Shown here in pieces: positions 1-10,100 of a stretch of 64,000 bases of DNA. Source of the stretch: Guillardia theta CCMP2712 (Eukaryota > Cryptophyceae > Pyrenomonadales > Geminigeraceae); NCBI RefSeq assembly GCF_000315625.1, contig NW_005434645.1, positions 613,165 to 677,164 of the forward strand, written 5' to 3'. Each line of letters starts with the position of its first letter. Position 1 is the first letter of the stretch. The position numbers were made by a program, and so were the translations under genes. Below the pieces are notes generated by a model. That model saw only the letters and a list, made by a program, of their open reading frames with translations, did no database searches and was not told the origin of the DNA.

Positions 1-1116
1 AGGGCGGGCTGGTCACTGAGTCACAAGTTCCGAAGTTCAACGCCGAGTCATAAGCCTGTTTCAAAAGATGCCGGGCCCCCATAACCATACTACGGTACTG
101 TGACTTGGGCCGCCAACGCGGCGGGCCGGGCCGCGCCCCGGCTAGATAGTACGGTCCGATCGGCCCCGGCGGGATCGGACCCGGGCCGGGTCGGGGCCGC
201 CGTGCCAGTGGTGACTGTCACAGTGTGAAACGGTCACCCGGCCCGGGCCCGGTACCGCCCGGCCCGGCCGGGCTGCGGCCGCCCCCCGGTACCGTCGCGG
301 CAGACCGTACAGTACGGTGTATCACCGGGCCCGGGCCGGCTGGGTGGCAGCGGCCGCTGGCCGCGCCTGCGGCAACGCCGGGCGTTGACCGATCACGGCC
401 CTGAATGGCCACTGAGGAGCCGGGCCCCGGCCGGGCCGGGCCCCGAGGCTCGGAGCAACAGCGGCGCCCGGCCGGGCCACGGCGATCAGATGCATTAGTC
501 GCCTGACTGATCGGACTGTAGGGCCGGGCCCGGTCCGGGGGTAGTCAGGCTGTGACGGCAGTGGCAGCACGCCGCCTCAGACCGGGGCTACATCGGTACT
601 TTACCTTTACTGGTACTACTAGTCTCAGATTTATTTCCGGGGGACCACACCGATGCAGCGAGCCAGTGGTGCTTGGGTAGGGTAGGGTCACCTCCACAGT
701 ACAGATAATGGCTCAAACCACCCAAAGTCTGGGACAACAGGGGGGTAGGGTCCATCAGATTCAGGCGTGGGGGCTGATGGGGTGGTCGCAGTTCCGACAA
801 TAATTGCCAGGACGGTAGCTCTGCGTCAACAAGAGGGTGGGGTCAGGCTAGGATGGGGTCTTGTTGAGCCATGCACGAGGGAAATGGGAGGGTAGGGTCA
901 TTTGAGTTGCTGAAACAGGGATGAAGTGGTGGAGTATGGCAAATGCTGGCATATGATGTAAGAGCGGAGGAAGAAGTGAAACAGAGCCAACTTGGAAGTA
1001 CAGGAGCCAGCGATTTTCCAACGCGAATACATACCATGCCGAAATATCTGGAACAACATGCTGATACCTCTGAGTCGGGAGATACTGATACTCAGCAAAT
1101 TTCTGTGCGCAAAACC
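1..1116. other. Intergenic GC-rich island followed by GGGTAGGG tract
   Basis: No gene is supported here. Positions 1-560 are a low-complexity GC island built from GGGCCCGGGCC, CCGGCC and ACTGAGTCA-type words. Positions 640-900 switch to G-rich GGGTAGGG and GGGGTAGG words on the plus strand. Reading frames inside the island are compositional artefacts rich in Gly, Pro, Ala and Arg. The same two sequence classes recur upstream of other genes in the window, so this is probably the 5' region of the channel gene that starts at 1117. Confidence 0.6.
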
Positions 1117-3939
1117 ATGGCCATCGTGAGGAGACACAATTTGCAGCTGCTCTTCGTTGCTGTAGTGTTGCAGGTACAAATGATGGGTGTTGAGAGTCAG
1201 TCGTCTTGTACAAGCTCGTCTTGCAACCCAATGACCTTACCCTGCGGGAAAAATTTGAGGATATTAACTCATTACTCTGCTCCATTCGTCATGTTTGATG
1301 CTAGTGAGTACTGTCAATGTTTGGAAGCAGAGTTAAAAGGTTTTTTTCAGCACTTTGCAACAAACAAAAATGCCCCCCTATTGCATTTGGATGCTCAGAG
1401 GCAAATCTCAGCTCATGCAAGAATGGTGGACTGACATATTATTTTGTATGTTCTGTGAACAGAGATGTTGTATTAAACCTGACATTACGTTCAGGTCAAT
1501 CGATATTTGAAAGAACAGTTGAACACACAGTGCCAAGTAAGCTGTGCAGAAGATGCCATCGTTCTGAGAAACTGAACTCTCTTCTCAGGAACTCAAACTT
1601 TCCAACTCGACTTTCGAGTGGTACATCGCGTCAACGGATATGTGACAAGTAATCGAAACCAGCGCACAACCTAACGGAGCTATGCAGTTCCTCTGATAAC
1701 CTCATCGTCAACATTTTGTGTGATGGACGTTTCAACTTTACAAGTGAGACGCCGCCGCTTCAGAATGGAACGGTTAGGAAAAATGCATCAGTGCATTAGC
1801 ATTAGAGTTCATGTAACCCAGTGCACTACAGTGCCCCTCCGCCCTACTAGGAAATCCAGGATATTATAAAGGACCTAGCCCATTGTCTACATGTACTAGC
1901 ATTGACGACAGTAATTCTTTTCTCTGCTCGCCGTTTTCCTCTCTTGACTCACTTATTAACAGAATCTTGTGTCAGTCCTGGGCCGGATATGGCAAGTGTC
2001 AACTCTCAAATATGCCCAGCCAAGGCATTAGCTGACAAAGATATTTCTTTTAGATCATCGGATCCGTTCAAATCACTCTCAACCGATTGGCTCTACTGCA
2101 GTTCTCTTCACCGTAAGTCCTCGCTGTAGTACCAGAAAACGATAAAACGATTGTGAGATGCGCACAGATACGCTACGATACAGCAGGCACTTGTGACCAA
2201 ACAGAGTGTCCCGATTTACGTCTTCAGAGACATCGGCACCAACATGTACAACATATTTGGTCCCTTCGACGTGTTTTTGTGGATTGGTATTGTTGTCGAA
2301 TGCTGCATTATTTGGATTCTATTCTTAATCATCGAAGTAAGTCCTGCCGTTCTCCTGTCGCTCTTTCTGAGAGCTTTTGGCTAGGCGCCTGTGAATCACG
2401 GCATTGCCAAAGGATTAAACTCATTTCCAGACACGTTTTACTGGGTCTTTACGACCTTGGTAGGGGGTCCAGACAAGGCGCCTGAAACAACAGGAGGAAA
2501 ATGGATATTCTGCGCTCATACCCTGTTTTCGATCATCATCGCAGCTACTTACACAGGAGCTGTAGCCGCGTTCTTGACATCTTCTGCTGGAGCAGCACAA
2601 CTGAACGACTTTTCGAGCCTTGAGAGTGGAGCGTTCACGACAGTTGTGGTGGGGCCAGCATGCCCAGACACGGCATCGTGGTCAGCCAATTGGCGAGGGA
2701 CGTACAACGGGGGAAATAGCAAATACTCCTGCAGCTCAACAGGGAGCGTACAGGTGAGAGATAGGTGAGAATGTAACTTCCTTCCTTGATCGTCTGTGCA
2801 GTTCGAATACTTGCAACTGTTGCAGAGGTCTTCCAGCTCCATCAGCTTCTCCATTTTCACCACGTCGGGGCTGTTCTCCAAGTATGCCAATGGGCAGACC
2901 TTGATGTACAGCAAGACGGTGGATCCCTGCTCTGTCAAGGGTACAATCACGTTGAGATTCTTTCGTGCTGCTGACTCCACGCTGTGCAGATGCTCAGTTG
3001 GGAGCCTTTGACATGGTCATGTGCGGGATCAATGGGTCTGCTGGACCAGATTCCATGTTCGCCAATGGCCCATCTGTGGTATATGAGCTGACAAGGAGGT
3101 TCAAAGAAACTGGAAGGTGAAGTAACAGCCTCAACCTCTTCTGACGAACTCACATCAACCTTACCATCAGCTGTCTTTTGGCAACCAAAGGTTCGCAGTT
3201 CAATCCAAGCGGTCTTGGAATTGGCTTCCCATTCAATGGAGAACTTCAGATACCGTGAGATGGAACTATTACAACAAGATCTGAGTGACGCAAGGCTTTA
3301 CAGGTTCTCTGTAGCGGTGCTGAACGCCTCTTCGAATGGACTGGTAGAGAATCTCATGGCCGAATTCAAAGTCAGGAATGTTGATAATCCATGCGTATAT
3401 GTGGATCCTGGAAAGGGAAAGACTCTTACCTTGCCCGAGATGTCTGGATTGTTCGTGATTACTTTTGCTGGATTTCTAGTCGCATTTCTCCAGGCAATCT
3501 TCGAGCGATACTTCTATGACAAGGAGTTGAAACAGGAGCAAGAAAGGATGGAGTTGGAGAATGCTGAGATGGATGTCGTTGAAGAGTGTGAGGTTGAAGC
3601 ATCGGAAGCACCCGCATCTCAAGCTTCAGAAGATAGCGATCTGACAGTAGAGAAGATGCATCATGAAGAGCACAACTTAGATTATGGTGAGGTCAACGAA
3701 TACCTAGACGATGTGAGTGTCTCAGAATTTTTCGAAACATGTTTTGATTCTGTTTTGAACAGTTGATCCAGCAGACTAACAGAATTAAGGCTTTGGCTCA
3801 GAAAGTGGTTGAACAACGAGAAAGAGACAAAAACGAAGCAAAGAACACAACAGAAAACGAGCCTCAAGCAAATGGCCACAAGACAATGGACTGGGCTGGG
3901 TCTATAGCAAATGTTTTCTCTAGAACAACAGATAGTTAA
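1117..3939 (+). CDS. Ionotropic glutamate receptor-like ligand-gated ion channel
   Basis: A membrane channel gated by an extracellular ligand-binding domain. ATG 1117 gives a signal peptide (MAIVRRHNLQLLFVAVVLQV); an in-frame ATG at 943 would precede it and is less likely. Exons read by eye: 1117-1303, 1351-1536, 1589 onward (unresolved to about 2110), 2184-2336, 2385-2753, 2802-2940, 2990-3116, 3171-3254, 3304-3712, 3763-3939. The order is Cys-rich S1 half, M1 (FDVFLWIGIVVECCIIWILF), pore loop FYWVFTTLVGGPDKAPETT, M2 with TYTGAVAAFLTS (matching SYTANLAAFLT of this family), S2 half, last membrane helix (SGLFVITFAGFLVAFLQAIF) and an acidic cytoplasmic tail. Joining S2 exons gives a continuous LLATKGSQFNPSGLGIGFPF segment. 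The family and topology are firm; the ligand is unknown. The stop lies 17 bp from the stop of the opposing gene. Confidence 0.85.
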
Positions 3940-3956
3940 TGATTGGCTTATTGTTA

Positions 3957-4781
3957 TCAAACGCCTTCAGTTTCCTCTTTGAAACAAGCTCTTGACAGCT
4001 CCAGCGCTGATGGCAGGATGATTTTATCGATCTTGTAGACTATTCCATTTTTCATTCTCTTGAACTTCAACCCTTCTTGACTGACTCCTATGGAAACGAT
4101 GAGCAGCAAGTCCTCAAAAAACTTCACGATCACTCACCCAGTCTTCCAAATACGTCCTCCAATCGTATTTTCTGTCCAGCAATAGAAGTGACCTTCAATC
4201 TGGAGTCAGGATGTTGATGGCATTGTCATACTGCTCACTTCCTCTCGTTGCGCGAGATCGTCAGGATCATGAAGATCGTCACACACGTGCGATAGAACGA
4301 AGGAAACCCAACCATCAAACCCTGAGAACCCTGTTTGATTTCGACGTGCCACCATTCTCTCAACACCCCGACAAGCCATTGCAGAATCTTTGGGTGCAAA
4401 GATCGTCACATTTTCGCCACTTTCTATCATCTACAAAAGCATCATCAGCGTAACATTGCTCTGTGTGTTATCAAGTACCAGCCGTGCGGAGACAGCTTCC
4501 ATTCCGTAAGCTTCCACATTGTTGAACAGGTCAGAAAGACAGGCGTCGAAGAGAGAAAGCTCCGGGTCCTTGCGGATAGCATCTCGAACATCTTGAGGAG
4601 GGTCCAGCATCGCATCGCTCACATCCCAGTCCAGCGGGGTCACCCCATTACAATTGAGGAGAGCAGAAAACGCGCCCACCGCCGCTGCGACCCAAGTGAA
4701 GAACAAGTTGTGGGGGTCCCACAGATATGCCGGAATAGCAAGGAAGAGAGATCCGGCCACGACCTTCCAGAAAAGCCGCAT
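3957..4781 (-). CDS. Membrane-anchored fasciclin (FAS1) domain protein
   Basis: ATG at 4781 opens a hydrophobic N-terminus (VVAGSLFLAIPAYLW, then FFTWVAAAVGAFSALL), suggesting a signal anchor. Removing a 48-nt intron (4431-4478) joins FNNVEAYGMEAVSARL to MIESGENVTIFAPKDSAMA, the TVFAPTDxAF core of FAS1 adhesion domains. A second intron (4088-4137) joins LKVTSIAGQKIRLEDVFGRL to GVSQEGLKFKRMKNGIVYKI, followed by DKIILP; the NGxxxxIDKxLLP block is the usual FAS1 C-terminal strand. Exon borders between about 4140 and 4400 are unresolved. FAS1 domains generally act in extracellular or matrix adhesion; the specific role here is unknown. It is convergent with the glutamate-receptor-like gene. Confidence 0.7.
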
Positions 4782-4787
4782 GCGGCC

Positions 4788-5007
4788 CTGATACAGGCTA
4801 TGCTTGCTCAGCTGATACAGGCTATGCTTCCTCAGCTGATACAGGCTATGATTGCTCAGCTGATACAGGCTATGATTGCTCGGCCCTTATACAGTCTATG
4901 CTTGCTCGGCCCTTATACAGTCTATGCTTGCTCGGCCCTTATACAGGCTATGCTTGCTCGGCCCTTATACAGGCTATGCTTGCTCAGCCTTGATACAGTT
5001 TGTGCTG
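4788..5007. repeat. Minisatellite of 24- and 26-bp units (GATACAGGCTATGCTTGCTC)
   Basis: Four 24-bp units starting CTGATACAGGCTATG are followed by four 26-bp units starting CCCTTATACAG, then a partial unit. The change of unit length occurs at the CAGCTGA/CGGCCCTTA junction, so two sub-families are fused head to tail. It abuts the start codon of the FAS1 gene (4781), in its 5' flank. Confidence 0.9.
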
Positions 5008-6211
5008 CAACCCTCTCTTGGCATTCAGTCCTGCGAGAACAGTCAAAATTATACTAGATAAGATTCGTACTGAAAAAATTCGAGTAAGCAACCGTACACT
5101 CTCTTATCACTCTTCGACATCTCAAGATTTCTTATGGAAATCTGTAATTGCACCTATTTCGTTCATCTTGACCATGCCCTTAGCAGGTTAAAGCCAATGC
5201 GCTGAATATCATCATCCCTTGCAAGAACGCACCAAATCAAACAAAATCATTGTCTGCTTCCACTTCTGCTTTCAAACATCCCGATCGGACTTTCATATCG
5301 CAATGCTTCCTATTGAGAGTTCTACTTGACTTACACCATGATATGTGATCTTGCTACCAACATCAATTCCGCGCCGCTGGAATGGCCAGCAACTTTTCTC
5401 GAACAAGTTTGTCAATGCCAACAGCTTTGATGTTACCTACAGCTCACTCGCCTTCAGTCTTGTTTCTACCCATCCAACTTCACGGTTTCCTCTTGCATTT
5501 CTTCTCCGTCCTTCATACCGCTCCGGTTGAAGGCACCATCAGTGCGCTGCGCAGGTAGCACTGCCCCCCCGGGCGCCCGGCGCCCGGGCCTTCTGAGCCT
5601 GCCAGTGGGGGGCCGGGGGGGGGGTTGCTCTCGGATGATGAGCGGGTGAGTCGGCCCGGGCCGCCCGGCTGAGTGCCACCGGGGCTCGCCGGGAACGGAA
5701 CTGCTTGTAAGCCTTTCGCCCCCCGGGCCGAGCTCCGGAACTTCCGGCCGAACCGGGCCTATCACCGAGTCTCCGGGCGGCCCGGGCCGGCCCCGGTCGC
5801 ATCACCGTGAGAGTCCGATTGTACAAGTGGGTTAAGTTAGACTCAGTCCGCCGGGGCGGCCAGGCTCCTCACTGGTCACTGTGCTCCTCCGAATCCGCCG
5901 GCTTGTCATGACTCAGTGAGTGCCAACTCAACCACACGGTTGAACGGCCGGGCCGGGCGGTTCAAGTCCGACGGTTCCCGCAGGAAGAATGATGGCCGAC
6001 CGGAAGATTGTTCTGGTTCAAGTGGCCACCGAAGATGTTATAAAGGAGGAGTCACCACCACCCCACCACCCCACCCAATAAATATCCACCCTGTTTTTTA
6101 CTACCCCACCCACCTGAAAACCTTCCAAATAACCCTACCTCCCGAAGAAATCGAGTCCATACAACAGCGTTTCTGAGACCAGTACCCCCCCCTCCTGCGG
6201 TAAAGAGCATC
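5008..6211. other. Intergenic region with GC island and C-rich tract
   Basis: Positions 5008-5540 are of mixed composition with no gene I can support. Positions 5560-5990 are a GC island (GGCCCGGGCC, ACTGAGTGAGT words). Positions 6045-6200 are C-rich (CCACCCCACC, CTACCCCACC). The region lies between the 5' ends of the FAS1 gene (-) and the DUF1279 gene (+), so it is a shared divergent upstream region. Confidence 0.6.
6039..6044 (+). promoter_or_regulatory. Possible TATA element
   Basis: TATAAA lies 168 bp upstream of ATG 6212, between the GC island and the C-rich tract. This is position and consensus only. TATA use in this lineage is not established by the sequence. Confidence 0.25.
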
Positions 6212-7039
6212 ATGCTCGTTGTAGCCCTTGCGCTCCTTCCCTGTGCCATGGCCTTTGCCCCAGCGCCCCTATCGTCAACCTCTGTCTCAGCTCTCTCAGC
6301 TCTCTCTCCGCTCTCTCACAGCCTCTCCTCCCCCATCAGCCGGGGTCATGTTTCCCTCCGCTCCCCATCTCGTCGCATGGCTGGGTTGACATGGGGCAAG
6401 GTAAAGCTTGCATGCACAGAAGGCAGCGGTGACAAGGAGCTGCAGATGAAGGTGGACAATGCAGCAGAAGAGAAAGTCCAGGAGACTGTGAAGGAGTTGA
6501 AAACAGAGGAGGTCAAGGAGGAGAAAAAGGAGAATCTCATGACCAAGGTCAAGGATGCTGGTGTAGCCGGACTTGTTGCGTACGCGATCTGGGAATTCAT
6601 GTAAGTTCTTGTTTGCAAACATTTTCTTGTTCATGTTGGAATGTGTTCATCGGAATTGCTATTGGTTCTTCTTTTCGGCTGCCAGTTGACATTTTTCCTT
6701 AGCTTCTGGGCGATCAGTGTTCCAACAGCTATCTTTGCTTACCATCAAACTACCGGAGAGTGGCCCTCCTTTGACAACCCTGAGTCAACTGCCAAGGTGA
6801 CATGACCTAACAGCTCCCACTTTCATATCTTACGCTCCTCCCCAGGTCTCTGCTGTCATCTTCGGCTTCCTCAACGTGGCTCGTGCGCTTGTTCCTGTTC
6901 GCATCGCCATCACTCTAGCTACCGCTCCTTTCGGTGAGTGCTCCCGATGAGGTTCCATGGCATGCGTCTCCTGACCTCCAACGCAGTTGACAAGTACATT
7001 ATCAAACCTTTCAACTTGGGAAAGAAGGAGGAGAACTAG
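6212..7039 (+). CDS. Plastid-targeted DUF1279 (FAM210-type) membrane protein
   Basis: Exon 1 (6212-6601) begins with signal peptide MLVVALALLPCAMA followed by FAPAPLSS; the Ala/Phe junction and Ser-rich stretch are a bipartite plastid-targeting leader of secondary red plastids. Three further exons join cleanly: FWAISVPTAIFAYHQTTGEW, VSAVIFGFLNVARALVPVRI and DKYIIKPFNLGKKEEN-stop. The block AGVAGLVAYAIWEF plus FWAISVP plus RALVPVRIA with a C-terminal DKYIIKPF is the DUF1279 domain of FAM210 proteins, membrane proteins of mitochondria and plastids. A charged helical stretch rich in Lys and Glu precedes the domain, as in relatives. The exact function is unknown. Confidence 0.85.
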
Positions 7040-7133
7040 GCTGTACAAGTAAATGAGAATTATTTATTCACATCGGGGAGTTGGAGCCTTGTAATCACAG
7101 GGCAAAGGATGGTAGGATAAGCATCAGCTCGCA

Positions 7134-10100
7134 TCATTGGACATCGATGTTGTCGAGATGAACTTCAATCAGCTTCCCCCCGTCTAGCTCCACAACAACT
7201 CGCTCCGGGTCTTGCGACGAGGGAGCCATGAGGTATCCTTGCAGCCCGTTGTAAGAGAACGACTTGAGTCCTTTGAGCTTCACCCATGCTCTTGTATGAA
7301 ACCCTGGCATGTTCGGGAGGTCCAACAGCGTCAGCTTGTCCAGGTTGTAGCTCACCGTCTCGCCACCGCAGCCCTCGTAGACTTCGAAGAGCGTGACCAT
7401 AACATGCTTCATGAAGCTGTCATCCTCTCGTACAATGATTCCCTTGCGACCATACAGGTCCTCAACGACTCTGTGCAGGGCAAACTTCGGTAGAAGGAAG
7501 CTGAGATTGTCATATCGTACACTCACTCGGCGATCGCTGTTGTTGAGGTGTATCACAACTCGATCAGGGTCAACAGGGTCCACGTCCTCAACAGTGCCAG
7601 TCAGGTTGTTCATTGATACATCCGCCAGCTTGTTCTTGGCTCCAAGAATCACTCTGCCACCTCGCTCCCATCCCCTTCTCATCACCACTTCCAGCTTTGC
7701 GAAGCGAACAGCTCCAAGCTTTCTGTCACTCTCCCACCTGACCAGAGCCCTGCCGGGATCCGACTCCAAGGTCCTGATGATGGTGCCTACCTGCTCTTCT
7801 CGCGTGCCATTGACTCCTCTAGCTCGCACTCGCATGCCAGGACGGAGCCCGGGAGGAAGCTGATAGTCGAGGTTGTGGTACCGCACTTCCATGTCTGATC
7901 CGTCGGCTAGCTTCACTACCACCCACTCCGGGTCTGACGGATTGGCTTCAACCACTCGAGCGTGCGCGCCGTTGAAGACGGACGCGTTCTTGAGTTGCCT
8001 GATCACCACCATTCGCCCGGGTTCAAGCCCCTCAGGCAGCATGAACTCTATCGCATCTGCCAGCCGCTCCCTGCTGCACACCAGCTCTTCTCGGTTGTCA
8101 AACTTGATTCTAGCCGTGTTTGTATGGTCGTCGTAAACAATCGTCCCTGTCTTCTCCTGCTCTCCGGGGCCCTGCGCCTTGCTCCTGCAGCGACTGGTCC
8201 TTTGGATGGTTTGACGCACGTCCTGCGCCTCGACTATCGCCCTCTTGTTCCACTCCATGCACGCCTTCCACTCCGCCACTCTCTGCTGCTGCTTCGCTCC
8301 CTGCTCCTCTGCCCAGCTCCCTGGAAGGATCTCCGAGGTCCGACGAGGCGCATCCTGCTGTGCTAGGGCTCTTTCTTGAAGGACGCTTAAGAGTAGCTCA
8401 TGGAGGGAGAGCGTGTCCGGATGTGAAGGGCCGAGAGTCTTCTCGAAGACTGTCAGCGCCTGCCACAGCAGGTCCTTGCTCTCCTCCATCTCCCGCCTCG
8501 CTACCTTGACCTCTCCTATGCATCGCAACATCTGCGCGGTGCCAAGAGAGTCTTTGCCGGATTTAGACACGTTGTGCTGCAGGACAGACTGGAACTCTTG
8601 TAGAGCGAGGTGAAGGAGTGCCTGCGAGTCGGCGGCAGCTTTCCTGGTGGACATGTCGAAGAAGACAGCTCCCATGTTACGTCTGATCTGTATGATCTCG
8701 TCGTGGTGTGCTCCATAGAACATTCTCATGATGTTGAGAGCCAATTTCAGCTTCGAGAGCGCATGCTCCAAGTTGTCGAGGTGGTGATAGCAGGCCGCCA
8801 TGCCCACGAGCGCTCTTGCTGTGTTGGGGTGCCGATCCCCGAACCTCTTGAGGGCATGCTTGAAGGCGTTGCTGAAGGAGAGCAGAGCTTCCATGCACTT
8901 GGAGGAGTCCAGCTTCGACCTGCCCTCGTTCATCATGTCGTTGAGAGCATTGTCCTCTGTGACAACATACTGCGAGATCAAGCGCATGCTCTTGTCTCCA
9001 CTTGACTGTCCGTCAGGCTGCAGTGTGGGAGATGCGATCTCAAGGTTTCGAGTTACGAGATCTAACAGTTTGCTTCTCTCACCATTGACATTGCTTGGCT
9101 CATCCATGAACTCCTTCCACTTGGCGATCTGCTTGAAAATTCCTTCACTAGTCTCTCCCTCTCCATTCTTCAGACGGGCGATGGCAAGGTTGTTCAACAC
9201 CTCAATGCAGCTCTCAACGTCGCGATGCTCCTGAAAGATCTTGAGCGCTTCTTGATACTCAAACATCGATGACTGGAGCTGCCCGAGAGCTTCATAGTTC
9301 ATACCCAACAAGTTGTGCAGCATCCCGACTCGCATGTCTTCTTTCCCTAAGTTGTACTCCACGATTCGCTTCGACTTGTCGAGCCAGTGGATGGAGTCAT
9401 AGAACAGGCCGCACCTGTACCTGATCAAACCGACGTTGTAGTAGAGCTCGCCCACTGTACTCGCGTCTCTGGTCTCGTTCTTGGAGTAGAGGTCCAGGCA
9501 GTCTTGCAGCAGCCTCTCACACTCGGAGTACTTCTCTTGCTTCAACCTCATACGTGCAAGGCTCAACAGGATGAGCACCTCCCATGCTGTATCCTCCTGC
9601 TGCATTGCTTTGCACCAATGCAGCGACTGATATGCAAACTTGATGGACAACTCTAGAGAGTTCGTCTGTTGATGGGCGAGAGACATCTGGTATAGCGTGT
9701 CCAGGACGATCAAGTTTTCCTCGTGCATCATTCCGTTGAGAAAGGGGCATGAAATATCTGACACTTTAAAGTGATATTTGCCGCACGGAATCAGAAGCCC
9801 GTCGATTCTGATCTCCTTCTCAAGGGCAGTGAGTTTGATCTCCAGGTCATTCATCGTGATCTTGTTGCGATTTACATGCATCTCCACAAAGCAGCTCTCA
9901 CTGTTCCAGTCCTTCATGTCGAACGACTCTGATCGAGTGAGGCTGCGGACGATCTCTAGGGTCCGGCTGTCGAAGCCTAACACGTTCTCGATGCCTTTCT
10001 GCAGCTTTTCAATCATGCTCGGGCTGTCAAGCTTCTGCAGGACTTTGGAGTCGAACTTGAGAGTGAGGGACAGGAACTTCTTGTCCGCAAACTTGTGTAT

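Noticed and set aside
5345-5765. Short frames on both strands near the GC island
   Set aside because: I tried to join minus-strand pieces (for example ending LLAIPAARN) into FAS1 exons but phases did not fit.
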